Source: Nitriliruptoraceae bacterium (GTDB lineage: Bacteria > Actinomycetota > Nitriliruptoria > Nitriliruptorales > Nitriliruptoraceae). Taken from it: a DNA stretch of 13,037 nucleotides. Of this stretch, positions 1 through 7,417 are shown one piece after another (positions within the stretch are counted from its first letter, which is position 1; every line of letters begins with the position of its first letter). The translations under genes were made by a program, and so were the position numbers. Location of the stretch: positions 1 through 13,037 of the forward strand of contig SKTN01000017.1 of NCBI GenBank assembly GCA_007117945.1. Direction: 5' to 3'. The notes beneath the pieces were generated by a model. The model worked only from the letters and a program-made list of their open reading frames with translations, ran no database searches and had not been told where the DNA came from.

Positions 1-603
1 GGTGCCGAGGGCGAGCTGCTGGAGGTCGCGGCCCTGGCGCCCGACGGGGGAGCGGTCCCCGTGCACCGCGCCGCCAACGTCGCCGCGGCGGCCACCGCCG
101 CGCTGCTGGCGGGGATCGCGCCTGCGGCCGTGTCCCGCGCGGCTATCACCCACCGGCCCGGTCCGCACCGCTTCGAGACCGTGGCCATCGATCCCCGGGG
201 GGTGCGCTACGTCAACGACTCCAAGGCCACCAACGTCCACGCGGCCCTGGCCAGCCTGGGGGCTGCCGGACCCACGGTGTGGATCGCGGGCGGGCTCGCC
301 AAGGGCGTCGACCTCGAGCCCCTCGCCGACGCCCTCGACGGGGTGCACGACGCCGTGGTGATCGGCACCGCGGCCGAGGATCTCGCCGCCCTGTGCCGCC
401 GCGCGGGGGTGGAGGCCCACCACGCCGCGGACCTCGATCGGGCGGTCGAACTCGCCGCCCAGCTGTCGGCACCGGGGGACACCGTGCTGCTCGCACCCGC
501 CTGCGCCTCCTTCGACCAGTTCACCAGCTACGCCCACCGCGGTGAGGTCTTCACCGCTGCCGCACGTCGGATCGCCGCAACCGCGCGTCAGGTGTGCCCA
601 TGA
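1..603 (+). CDS. murD: UDP-N-acetylmuramoylalanine--D-glutamate ligase, 3' part
   Basis: Partial at the 5' end: the frame is open from base 1, leaving the last 200 residues of a family usually about 450-480 long. MurD is the cytoplasmic ATP-dependent ligase that adds D-glutamate to UDP-MurNAc-L-Ala. The fragment shows the Mur-ligase central/C-terminal region: the linker stretch HRFETVAIDPRGVRYVNDSK followed by ATNVHAA, matching the family pattern HRxE..V..G..(x)NDSKATN..A, and near the end APACASFDQF-TSYAHRGEVF, the MurD-type PACASFDxFxxYxxRGxxF signature. These separate it from MurC, MurE and MurF. The stop TGA (601-603) overlaps the ftsW start ATG (600) as ATGA. Its place directly before ftsW is standard dcw order. 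The N-terminal ATP-binding P-loop lies outside the window and cannot be assessed. Confidence 0.96.
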   Translation, partial: GAEGELLEVAALAPDGGAVPVHRAANVAAAATAALLAGIAPAAVSRAAITHRPGPHRFETVAIDPRGVRYVNDSKATNVHAALASLGAAGPTVWIAGGLAKGVDLEPLADALDGVHDAVVIGTAAEDLAALCRRAGVEAHHAADLDRAVELAAQLSAPGDTVLLAPACASFDQFTSYAHRGEVFTAAARRIAATARQVCP

Positions 604-1823
604 GCATCGATCAGCCGCCCCGCCACCTCCCCGCGGAGCAGGAACCCACGGGTCGGTGGCTCCGGCTGCGGCAGCGCTGGCAGCCCGGCGCCTGGACCGC
701 TGATGCCACGGCGGTGACCCTGCTCACCCTGGTGCTGGTCCTCCTCGGCCTGGTCATGAGCTTCTCGGCGTCCTTCGTCCCCGCCGCCGAGGCGGGTGAT
801 CCCTTCGCGGTGTTCCGCCGGCAGGCCGGCTGGGCGGCGATCGGCCTGGCCGGCTTCGTGCTCGCCGCGCGCCTCGACCACCGGATCTGGCGGGGGCTGT
901 CCTGGCCCCTGCTCCTGATCTCCCTCGCTGGGCTCGTGCTGCTGCTCGTGCCCGGGGTGGGTGAGACCCGCTACGGCTCGACGCGGTGGATCGGGATCGG
1001 CCCCCTGTCGATCCAGCCCTCGGAGCTGGCCAAGCTCGCCACCCTGCTGTGGCTGGCCGACGTGCTGCACCGCAAGCGCCCCCGGGACGGCTCCCCCCAC
1101 ACCACCGAGCACCTCCTTATCCCGGCCCTGCCCCTGCTGGTGCTGCTGGCGGTGCTGGTCCTCGCCCAGCCCGACCTCGGGACCACGATCCTGCTGGGCC
1201 TGATCGTCGGTGCCGTGCTGTGGGTGGAGGGGCTTCCCGGGCGCATCGTCGCGGCGGCCGTGGCGCTGGGTGGCCTGGCCGTGGCGGCCCTGGCGGTCGT
1301 GGCGCCCTACCGCGTGGCCCGTGTGCGGGGGTGGCTGTGGCCCGAGCAGTTCCCCCTGGAGGAGGGCTTCCAGCTGCTGCAGTCGCGCTACGCCCTGGGC
1401 TCCGGCGGCACCTTCGGCCTGGGGCTCGGCTCGTCGCGGGGCAAGTGGCACTTCATCCCCAACGCCGACACCGACTTCATCTTCGCTGTGATCGGGGAGG
1501 AGCTCGGCCTGGTGGGCGCGCTGGGGGTCGTCGCCCTGTTCGCCGCACTGCTCTACGTCGGGCTCAAGGTGGCCTACGCGGCAACCGACGGGTTCGGTCG
1601 TACCGTGGCCCTGGCCGCCACGGTGTGGATCGTCGGCCAGGCCCTGGTCAACATCGGTACCGTCACCGGGCTGCTGCCGATCACCGGGGTGACCCTGCCG
1701 CTGGTGTCCGTTGGTGGGTCCTCGTTGGTCTCGACCCTGCTGGCGCTCGGCATCCTGGTGGCCATCGCCCGGCGCGACGAGCCCGCCGCGGCCGGTCCCG
1801 TACGAGGCGGAGGTCCACGGTGA
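600..1823 (+). CDS. ftsW: septal peptidoglycan polymerase FtsW (SEDS family)
   Basis: Encodes 407 residues, a normal FtsW size, forming a polytopic inner-membrane SEDS protein that polymerises lipid II into septal glycan with a partner class B PBP. Hydrophobic segments run from about residue 38 to 395. SEDS signatures are RWIGIGPLSIQPSELAKLA, then AQPDLGTT with the presumed catalytic Asp at residue 192, PNADTDFIFAVIGEELGL from about residue 287, and PITGVTLPLVSVGGSS at about 360-375. The last matches the conserved GLLPxxGxxLPxxSxGGSS block. The ATG at 600 gives the ATGA overlap with murD. A GTG at 594 is in frame but has no better ribosome site, so I prefer 600. FtsW rather than RodA is inferred from the murD-ftsW-murG context. 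The C-terminus is short and Arg/Gly-rich. Confidence 0.96.
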   Translation: MSIDQPPRHLPAEQEPTGRWLRLRQRWQPGAWTADATAVTLLTLVLVLLGLVMSFSASFVPAAEAGDPFAVFRRQAGWAAIGLAGFVLAARLDHRIWRGLSWPLLLISLAGLVLLLVPGVGETRYGSTRWIGIGPLSIQPSELAKLATLLWLADVLHRKRPRDGSPHTTEHLLIPALPLLVLLAVLVLAQPDLGTTILLGLIVGAVLWVEGLPGRIVAAAVALGGLAVAALAVVAPYRVARVRGWLWPEQFPLEEGFQLLQSRYALGSGGTFGLGLGSSRGKWHFIPNADTDFIFAVIGEELGLVGALGVVALFAALLYVGLKVAYAATDGFGRTVALAATVWIVGQALVNIGTVTGLLPITGVTLPLVSVGGSSLVSTLLALGILVAIARRDEPAAAGPVRGGGPR

Positions 1824-2959
1824 GCCGCACGATCCTGCTGGCCGGTGGTGGCACCGCCGGGCACGTGTTCCCGGCGCTGGCCGTCGGCCGCGCCCTGACC
1901 GAGGCCGACCCCGACATCGAGGTGGTGTTCGTCGGGGTCGCCGACCGCCTCGAGGCCCGCCTGGTCCCCGAGGCCGGCTTCGAGCTGGTCACCATCGAGG
2001 CGGTGTCGATCCCCCGCAAACCCTCCCCCCGCCTGTTGCGGGTGCCGGGTGCGCTGCGTGCCGGGGTGCGGGCCTGCCGTCAGCTGATCACCGAGCGCCA
2101 CGCCGTGGCCGCCGTCACCTTCGGTGGCTACGTGTCCTTCCCCCTGGACCGCGCCGCCTTCCGTGAGCAGCTGCCCCTGGTGATCCACGAGCAGAACAGC
2201 GTCCCGGGCCTGACCAACAAGGTCGCGGCCCGGTGGTCCGACCGGATCGCTCTGACCTTCCCCGGTTCCGCGGCCCGTTTCAGCCGGTCCGAGCGGTGTG
2301 TGGTCACCGGCAACCCCGTGCGGCGTGACGTCCTCGAGCTCGACCGTGCGTCCCGGCGCGAGCAGGCCCGCCAGCAGTTCGACCTCGATCCCGACCTGCC
2401 CACGGTGCTGGTGTTCGGCGGCAGCCAGGGTGCCCGCAGCATCAACCGTGCGCTGGTCGAGGCCCACGGCCGGTGGCAGGCCCGTGAGGTGCAGTTCCTC
2501 CACGCCGCCGGCAGCGGTGGCTACACCGCGGCCACCCGTGGTTGGGAGCAGGCCCGCGGGGACCACCCCGACGCGCCACCGGTGAGGTTGGTGGAGTTCA
2601 TCGACGACATGGCCGGTGCCTACGCCGCCGCGGACCTGGTCGTGTGCCGGGCCGGTGCCACCTCGATCGCGGAGCTGACGGTGCTCGGCCTGCCCTCGGT
2701 GCTGGTGCCCTACCCCCACGCCACCGCCGACCACCAGCGCGAGAACGCCGCTGCTCTGGCCCGCTCCGGTGGAGCCGTGGTGATCGACGATGAGGACCTC
2801 ACCGGCGAGGCGTTGGTCGCGGCGATCGGTCCCCTGCTCGACGACCCTGACCGCTACGCCGCGATGGCCCGCGGCGCCCGGGCCTTCGGGCGCCCCGATG
2901 CCGCGGAGGGGGTCGCCCGTCTCGTCCTGGACCTCGTCAAGGAGGGCCCGTCATCGTGA
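1820..2959 (+). CDS. murG: UDP-GlcNAc:lipid I N-acetylglucosaminyltransferase
   Basis: Encodes 379 residues, close to the family norm. MurG is a peripheral GT-B (GT28) glycosyltransferase on the cytoplasmic membrane face that transfers GlcNAc from UDP-GlcNAc to lipid I, making lipid II for FtsW. The N-terminal glycine-rich loop is GGGTAGHVFPA (from residue 9). HEQNSVPGLTNK (from His123) is the conserved acceptor-side motif. The C-terminal donor domain has GGSQGAR at 200-206 and CRAGATSIAEL from Cys276, with Glu285 at the position that binds the GlcNAc hydroxyls in characterised MurG. PYPHATADHQRENA follows. The GTG start at 1820 overlaps the ftsW stop as GTGA, and the reading frame extends far upstream only as an out-of-frame shadow of ftsW. 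No key motif is missing. Confidence 0.97.
   Translation: MSRTILLAGGGTAGHVFPALAVGRALTEADPDIEVVFVGVADRLEARLVPEAGFELVTIEAVSIPRKPSPRLLRVPGALRAGVRACRQLITERHAVAAVTFGGYVSFPLDRAAFREQLPLVIHEQNSVPGLTNKVAARWSDRIALTFPGSAARFSRSERCVVTGNPVRRDVLELDRASRREQARQQFDLDPDLPTVLVFGGSQGARSINRALVEAHGRWQAREVQFLHAAGSGGYTAATRGWEQARGDHPDAPPVRLVEFIDDMAGAYAAADLVVCRAGATSIAELTVLGLPSVLVPYPHATADHQRENAAALARSGGAVVIDDEDLTGEALVAAIGPLLDDPDRYAAMARGARAFGRPDAAEGVARLVLDLVKEGPSS
2939..2946 (+). promoter_or_regulatory. ribosome binding site of murC inside murG
   Basis: AAGGAGGG is a near-perfect Shine-Dalgarno lying in the last codons of murG. It sits 9 bases before GTG 2956 and 12 before ATG 2959, which favours the GTG. It is the clearest site in the murD-ftsQ chain, where other junctions rely more on stop-start overlap. 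Confidence 0.7.
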
Positions 2960-4323
2960 TGCCTCGCCTGCAGACCGACAGCCGGGTCCACCTCGTGGGC
3001 ATCGGGGGCGCCGGCATGTCCGGGTTGGCCCGCATCCTGCTGACCCGCGGTCACCGTGTCTCCGGCTCCGACCTGCGCGACGGGCGCTCCCTCGAGGAGC
3101 TGCGCGTGCTCGGGGCGACCATCACCGTCGGCCACCGGGCCGACAACCTCGGTGACGCCGAGGTGGTGGTGACCTCCTCGGCGGTGCCGGTGAACAACCC
3201 GGAGCTGGTCGCGGCCCGGGAGCGCGGCCGGCTGCTGCTGCGGCGGGCCGAGCTGCTGGCCGAGTTGATGCGTGACGAGCATGCCGTGCTGATCGCGGGC
3301 ACCCACGGCAAGACCACCGTGACCTCGATGGCGGTGGTGGGCCTGCAGGCCGCTGGCGGCGACCCGAGCTTCGCGATCGGTGGCTCCCTGAACGAGAGCG
3401 GCACCAACGCGCACGCCGGCACGGACGGCACCTTCGTCGCCGAGGCGGACGAGTCGGACCGTTCCTTCCTGGTGTACCGCCCCGACCTCGCCGTGGTCAC
3501 CAACCTCGAGCACGATCACCCCGACGAGTTCGCCGACCTCGATGCGGTGCGCGAGGCCTTCCTCGGCTTCCTCGACCGACGTGCGCCCGGTGCGCCGGCC
3601 CTGATCTGCAGCGACGACCCCGGGGCGGCCTGGTTGGCCGGGCACACCGACGCGCCCGTGGTCACCTTCGGGACCGATCCCCGTGCCCACGTGCGGATCG
3701 CCGGGGAGGGGGGCGGGCACGAGCTGCGGATCGGTGGGGAGTCGGTTGCTCCCCTCGCGCTCGCCGTACCCGGGCAGCACAACCTGCGGAACGCCGCCGC
3801 CGCGCTGGCGGTGTGCCACGAGCTGGGCGCCGACCTCGTGGCCGCGGCGGGTGGGCTCCGGCGGTTCACGGGTGCGGTCCGGCGCTACCAGCGCCTGGGC
3901 GTGATCGGCGGTGTGGCGGTGGTCGACGACTACGCCCACCACCCCACGGAGCTGCGCGCCACCCTCGCGGCTGCCCGCAGCGAGCACCCGCGCCGGATCG
4001 TGCTCCTGGTCCAGCCCCACCGCTACTCCCGGACCCAGGTGCTGGGCGCGGAGCTCGGGCGGGCCGCGGCTGCCGCCGACGTGGTCGTGGTCACCGACGT
4101 GTACGGCTCCACGGAGGCGCCGGTGCCGGGCGTGACGGGCAAGCTGGTGGCCGACGCCGCGGCCGAGGCCGGGGCCACCGTGGTCTACCGCCCGACCCTG
4201 CGGGAGGCCGTCGAGGAGCTGGCGTCCACGGTCCGCGACGGCGACCTGGTGCTGACCACGGGAGCGGGCGACGTCACCACCGCGGGACCGGCGTTGCTCG
4301 AGCAGCTCGGAGGCCGTCGGTGA
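2956..4323 (+). CDS. murC: UDP-N-acetylmuramate--L-alanine ligase
   Basis: Encodes 455 residues, normal length. MurC is the cytoplasmic ATP-dependent ligase that adds L-alanine to UDP-MurNAc, the first peptide step of the stem. The N-terminal nucleotide-fold loop HLVGIGGAGMSGLARIL is MurC-specific. The ATP P-loop GTHGKTT is at residues 115-121, EADESDRSFL starts at Glu163, TNLEHDHPDEF starts at Thr182, and PGQHNLRNAAAALAV leads into the third domain. DDYAHHPTE (from residue 324) and QPHRYSRTQ are typical of MurC. I take GTG 2956 because it gives the same GTGA overlap seen at other junctions and is better spaced from AAGGAGGG. ATG 2959, three bases later, would remove one Met and cannot be excluded. 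It lies between murG and murB, the expected order when murC follows murG. Confidence 0.97.
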   Translation: MMPRLQTDSRVHLVGIGGAGMSGLARILLTRGHRVSGSDLRDGRSLEELRVLGATITVGHRADNLGDAEVVVTSSAVPVNNPELVAARERGRLLLRRAELLAELMRDEHAVLIAGTHGKTTVTSMAVVGLQAAGGDPSFAIGGSLNESGTNAHAGTDGTFVAEADESDRSFLVYRPDLAVVTNLEHDHPDEFADLDAVREAFLGFLDRRAPGAPALICSDDPGAAWLAGHTDAPVVTFGTDPRAHVRIAGEGGGHELRIGGESVAPLALAVPGQHNLRNAAAALAVCHELGADLVAAAGGLRRFTGAVRRYQRLGVIGGVAVVDDYAHHPTELRATLAAARSEHPRRIVLLVQPHRYSRTQVLGAELGRAAAAADVVVVTDVYGSTEAPVPGVTGKLVADAAAEAGATVVYRPTLREAVEELASTVRDGDLVLTTGAGDVTTAGPALLEQLGGRR

Positions 4324-5270
4324 CCGATCCGGTCCACGCCGAGCTGGCCGCGGCCTGCCAGGGGCGCGTGGTGGCCGAGGCACCGCTGGCGGCGCTGACG
4401 ACCCTGCGCGTGGGCGGGCCCGCCCGTGTGCTGGTCACCGCGGAGCACGACGGCGACCTCGAGGCGGTGTCCGCGGTGTGCCGGGAACACGGGCTGCCCT
4501 GGGCGGTGATCGGACGGGGCTCGAACCTGCTGGTCGCCGACGCGGGGTGGCCGGGGGTCGCCGTGGTGCTCGGCCGCGGCTACCGGAGCCTGGAGATGGC
4601 TGCGGGACAGGTGGTCGCGGGTGCGGCGGAGCCCCTGCCCTCCCTGGCCGTGCGGATCGCGGACGCGGGTTACGGCGGGTTCGCCTGGGCGTGCGCCGTG
4701 CCGGGCACCCTGGGTGGCGCGGTCAGGATGAACGCCGGTGCCCACGGCGGTGACATGGCCTCCCACCTCACCGAGGTGGAGGTGTTCCGGCTCAGCAGCG
4801 CGACCCGTGAGCAGTGGCCGCTCTCCGCGCTCGGTCTCAGCTACCGGCACAGCGAACTGCCCGACGACGCCGTGGTCGTCGCGGCCACCATGGCGCTGGA
4901 GGCCGCGGATCCCGAACAGGTCCGGGCTGAGATCGCGAGCATCCGCGCCTGGCGGCGGGCCCACCAGCCCCTCAACGAGCCCAACTGCGGATCGGTGTTC
5001 ACCAACCCACCAGGGGACAGCGCCGGCCGGTTGATCGACCGGACGGGGCTCAAGGGCTGCACCGTGGGGGGAGCACAGGTCTCCGAACGCCACGCCAACT
5101 TCGTGGTCACCCGACGGGGCGCCACCGCCACCGACGTCGCCACCCTGATCGCCTGCGTGGTGGCGGAGGTGGAGCGCACCCACGGCGTGCGCCTGCACCC
5201 GGAGGTGCGTCGCCTCGGCGCCGTCGAGGTCGACGAGGCGCGCGTGGCGCGTGGAGCCGGGGCGTCGTGA
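4320..5270 (+). CDS. murB: UDP-N-acetylenolpyruvoylglucosamine reductase
   Basis: Encodes 316 residues. MurB is the cytoplasmic FAD enzyme that uses NADPH to reduce UDP-GlcNAc-enolpyruvate to UDP-MurNAc, the substrate of MurC encoded just upstream. The FAD-binding part shows TLRVGGPA and GRGSNLL (residues 65-71), then AVPGTLGGAVRMNAGAHGGD. YRHSEL follows. NCGSVFTNP carries Ser225 at the position of the proton-donating serine. The C-terminal HPEVRRLG carries Glu295, matching the catalytic glutamate. The length and Gram-positive setting suggest a type II-like enzyme, though that subtype is inferred. The GTG start overlaps the murC stop as GTGA. The C-terminal tail after about residue 300 is charged and not conserved. 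In-frame sequence continues upstream within murC but has no Mur homology. Confidence 0.96.
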   Translation: MTDPVHAELAAACQGRVVAEAPLAALTTLRVGGPARVLVTAEHDGDLEAVSAVCREHGLPWAVIGRGSNLLVADAGWPGVAVVLGRGYRSLEMAAGQVVAGAAEPLPSLAVRIADAGYGGFAWACAVPGTLGGAVRMNAGAHGGDMASHLTEVEVFRLSSATREQWPLSALGLSYRHSELPDDAVVVAATMALEAADPEQVRAEIASIRAWRRAHQPLNEPNCGSVFTNPPGDSAGRLIDRTGLKGCTVGGAQVSERHANFVVTRRGATATDVATLIACVVAEVERTHGVRLHPEVRRLGAVEVDEARVARGAGAS

Positions 5271-6031
5271 TCGACGAGCGGATCGCCGAACGCCGTGCGG
5301 CCGTCCGCGACGACCGACGGCGGAGCCGCCTGCGCCGCACCCTGTGGGCCGCGGTCCTGCTGGCGGTGGTGGCCGGGCTGCTCGCCCTGGAGCGCAGCGC
5401 CCTGGTCGGGCTCGAGGAGGTGACCGTCGGCGGCGTGGAGCGCCTCGATCCCGACGAGGTCCGGACCGCAGCCGACCTCGAGCTCGGGACCTCGACGCTC
5501 CGGCTCGGGCTGCGGGAGGCCACCGAACGGGTCGAGGACCTCCCCCTGGTGGAGCGCGCCGAGGGTCGTCGCTCCGACCCCCTGACCGTCCACCTCGAGG
5601 TCGTCGAGCGCACCCCCGTACTGACCGTGCGGGGCGAGGACGTGGTGCGCTACATCGACCGCGAGGGGGTGGTGATCGACGAGGTGACCGAGGAGGAACG
5701 GGACACGAGCACCGGCCCGGAGATCGTGCTGGGGAGCGAGCCACCCGCGGTGGGGGAGCGGGTGGCCGAGGAGCCGGCCCTGGCCAACGCCCACGCGGCG
5801 TGGCAGGGGCTGTCGGGGCCCCTGCGCGCCGAGGTCGTGCGGTACCGGGCGGCCGGTCCCGACGAGCTCACCCTCGAGCTGGCGAGCGGGATCGAGGTGC
5901 GCTTCGGACGCGCGGAGCGCATCGAGGAGAAGGTGCGTGCGCTGGGCGCAGTCCTGGAGGACGTGGGCGACACCCCCATCGAGGCCATCGATGTGCGGGC
6001 TCCGAGGGCCCCGGTGGTCGTCGCCCCCTGA
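5267..6031 (+). CDS. ftsQ: cell division protein FtsQ (DivIB-like, POTRA)
   Basis: Encodes 254 residues with the FtsQ/DivIB layout. A basic cytoplasmic tail (residues 1-24, rich in Arg) is followed by one membrane segment at about 25-41. The POTRA domain starts near residue 46 (LVGLEEVTVGGVERLDPDEV) and the external beta domain carries the pattern VERTPVLTVRG...YIDREGVVID. FtsQ spans the membrane and links FtsL/FtsB and the FtsW-PBP synthase into the divisome, so it acts at the septum. Sequence conservation in this family is low. The call therefore rests on topology, the POTRA pattern, length, and the murB-ftsQ-ftsZ position. The GTG start gives a GTGA overlap with murB. This is the last gene of the uninterrupted overlap chain; the next gene is 224 bases away. 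Confidence 0.93.
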   Translation: MIDERIAERRAAVRDDRRRSRLRRTLWAAVLLAVVAGLLALERSALVGLEEVTVGGVERLDPDEVRTAADLELGTSTLRLGLREATERVEDLPLVERAEGRRSDPLTVHLEVVERTPVLTVRGEDVVRYIDREGVVIDEVTEEERDTSTGPEIVLGSEPPAVGERVAEEPALANAHAAWQGLSGPLRAEVVRYRAAGPDELTLELASGIEVRFGRAERIEEKVRALGAVLEDVGDTPIEAIDVRAPRAPVVVAP

Positions 6032-6071
6032 GCCGGTCACCGGTTGGACGCTGGACCACGGTCGTGCCTGC

Positions 6072-6101
6072 TTGACCCCCGTCCGGCGTGGGGGATACGG
6101 T
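6072..6101 (+). promoter_or_regulatory. candidate sigma-A-type promoter for ftsZ
   Basis: TTGACC (6072-6077) and TACGGT (6096-6101) are separated by 18 bases. This fits the loose actinobacterial housekeeping pattern TTGAC-N17/18-TANNNT. It lies 41 bases after the ftsQ stop, so ftsZ could be transcribed apart from the upstream genes. Separate ftsZ promoters in the ftsQ-ftsZ gap are known in Streptomyces. No start site can be seen from sequence alone. Confidence 0.45.
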
Positions 6102-6106
6102 CCACC

Positions 6107-6141
6107 AGAGGTTGACATAACTATAAACCTCTACCTCAGGT
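6107..6141 (+). promoter_or_regulatory. AT-rich inverted-repeat element upstream of ftsZ
   Basis: An AT-rich island stands out against the GC-rich surroundings. AGAGGTT (6107-6113) and AACCTCT (6126-6132) form a perfect 7-base inverted repeat around 12 bases, with TTGACA at 6112-6117 and TATAAA at 6122-6127 inside it. The palindrome ACCT-C-AGGT follows at 6133-6141. It could be a second promoter overlapped by an operator, or an RNA hairpin. TTGACA lacks a good -10 at 16-18 bases, and TATAAA lacks a good -35, so a simple promoter reading is weak. From memory, similar TTGACATAAC-type sequences precede ftsZ in other actinobacteria; this is unverified. Confidence 0.5.
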
Positions 6142-6156
6142 CGAGACCCAATAGGC

Positions 6157-6171
6157 GCCCCGTGCCGGGGC
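6157..6171 (+). other. hairpin 1 in ftsZ leader
   Basis: GCCCCG-TGC-CGGGGC is a perfect 6-base-pair, all-GC stem with a 3-base loop. It lies 16 bases after the ACCTCAGGT palindrome and would be in the 5' untranslated RNA from either candidate promoter. No U-run follows, so it is not a standard terminator. Its function is unknown. Confidence 0.45.
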
Positions 6172-6210
6172 ATCGACCGCCGTTCGCCGGCCTGGCGACG
6201 GTGCCACCCC

Positions 6211-6233
6211 CCGCGGCCACCCGGCGGCCGCGG
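6211..6233 (+). other. hairpin 2 in ftsZ leader
   Basis: CCGCGGCC (6211-6218) and GGCCGCGG (6226-6233) form a perfect 8-base-pair stem with a 7-base loop. It ends 10 bases before the GAGGAG ribosome site (6244-6249) of ftsZ, close enough to affect initiation or message stability. The stem has no U-tract. In a genome this GC-rich, chance stems are common, so function is uncertain. Confidence 0.45.
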
Positions 6234-6255
6234 ACGACCGATAGAGGAGCCCGCT

Positions 6256-7410
6256 GTGGCGGCTGCACCGACCAACTACCTCGCCGTCATCAAGGTCGTC
6301 GGCATCGGCGGCGGCGGCGTCAACGCCGTCAACCGCATGATCGACGCCGGTCTCCACGGTGTGGAGTTCGTCGCCATCAACACCGATGCCCAGGCGCTGC
6401 TGATGTCGGACGCCGACGTCAAGCTGGACATCGGCCGCGACCTGACCCGTGGGTTGGGCGCAGGCGCCGACCCCGTGGTCGGACGTGCAGCGGCGGACGA
6501 TCACCGCGACGAGCTCCTCGAGGTGCTCAAGGGCGCCGACATGGTGTTCGTCACCGCCGGTGAGGGCGGGGGGACCGGCACCGGTGCGGCTCCCGTGGTG
6601 GCGCAGGTGGCCAAGGAGCTCGGGGCCCTGACCATCGGCGTGGTGACCCGACCCTTCGCCTTCGAGGGGCGGCGTCGCTCCACCCAGGCGGAGGATGGGA
6701 TCAGCGAGCTCAAGGACGAGGTCGACACCCTGATCGTCATCCCCAACGACCGCCTCCTGCAGATCGCCGATGGCGACACCTCGGTGGTGCAGGCCTTCAA
6801 GCTGGCGGACGACGTGCTGCTCCAGGGCGTCCAGGGGATCACCGACCTGATCACCACCCCGGGGCTGATCAACCTCGACTTCGCCGACGTGCGCACCGTC
6901 ATGAACGATGCCGGCAGCGCCCTGATGGGCATCGGCAAGGCCCGCGGGGAGGCGCGCGCGCTGGAGGCCGCCAAGCTGGCGATCTCCTCGCCGCTGCTCG
7001 AGGCCTCGATCGACGGCGCCCAGGGTGTGCTGCTGATGCTGGCCGGTGGTAGCGACCTCGGGCTGTTCGAGGTCAACGAGGCGGCCGACGTCGTCACCCA
7101 GGCGGCGCACCCCGAGGCCAACATCATCTTCGGTGCCGTGATCGACGACTCCCTGGGCGACGAGGTGAAGGTCACCGTGATCGCCGCCGGGTTCGACAAG
7201 TTCACCCACGAGGTCGAGCAGCAGGGCGCCGTCGTCGCCAGCCAGGAGGAGGCGCCCGCCCCGGCTGCTGCGGCGACGCCGGAGCCGGAGGAGGAGCCCG
7301 ACGAGGTCTTCACCCCCGAGCCGGCACCTGACACGGCCCGTGGGGACGCCCGTTCGCCGCGTCCCGCCGACGAGGAGGAGGACCTCGACGTCCCCTCCTT
7401 CCTGCGCTGA
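6256..7410 (+). CDS. ftsZ: cell division GTPase FtsZ
   Basis: Encodes 384 residues. FtsZ is the cytoplasmic tubulin-like GTPase that forms the Z-ring. GIGGGGVNAVNRMI opens the nucleotide-binding domain. The tubulin signature GGGTGTG is at residues 104-110, followed by AAPVVAQVAKELG. VVTRPFAFEG and DTLIVIPNDRLLQI are family blocks. The T7 loop NLDFADV has Asp208 and Asp211, the residues that complete the GTPase site of the neighbouring subunit. An acidic, Pro/Ala-rich linker from about residue 325 ends in DLDVPSFLR, the conserved C-terminal peptide that binds partners such as SepF. The GTG start has GAGGAG six bases upstream. No ftsA is present nearby, so anchoring probably relies on SepF encoded three genes downstream. 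The 224-base leader suggests separate control. Confidence 0.98.
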   Translation: MAAAPTNYLAVIKVVGIGGGGVNAVNRMIDAGLHGVEFVAINTDAQALLMSDADVKLDIGRDLTRGLGAGADPVVGRAAADDHRDELLEVLKGADMVFVTAGEGGGTGTGAAPVVAQVAKELGALTIGVVTRPFAFEGRRRSTQAEDGISELKDEVDTLIVIPNDRLLQIADGDTSVVQAFKLADDVLLQGVQGITDLITTPGLINLDFADVRTVMNDAGSALMGIGKARGEARALEAAKLAISSPLLEASIDGAQGVLLMLAGGSDLGLFEVNEAADVVTQAAHPEANIIFGAVIDDSLGDEVKVTVIAAGFDKFTHEVEQQGAVVASQEEAPAPAAAATPEPEEEPDEVFTPEPAPDTARGDARSPRPADEEEDLDVPSFLR

Positions 7411-7417
7411 GGCGGGG

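Noticed and set aside
594..599. Alternative GTG start of ftsW at 594
   Set aside because: It adds only Met-Pro and has no better ribosome site. ATG 600 gives the 4-base overlap seen throughout the cluster.
2854..4383. Long antisense open frame (509 codons) opposite murC
   Set aside because: Third-position G/C bias opens antisense frames. The translation is rich in His, Gly, Gln and Arg with no domain, and the + strand here is clearly murC.
6032..6071. Terminator after ftsQ (CCGGT-C-ACCGG)
   Set aside because: The repeat leaves a 1-base loop, or only 3 pairs with a proper loop, and has no U-run.
7340..7417. GTG at 7340 as the start of pgeF
   Set aside because: It would put 26 Arg/Pro/Ser-rich residues from the ftsZ 3' end on PgeF, with no match to the family's N-terminus.
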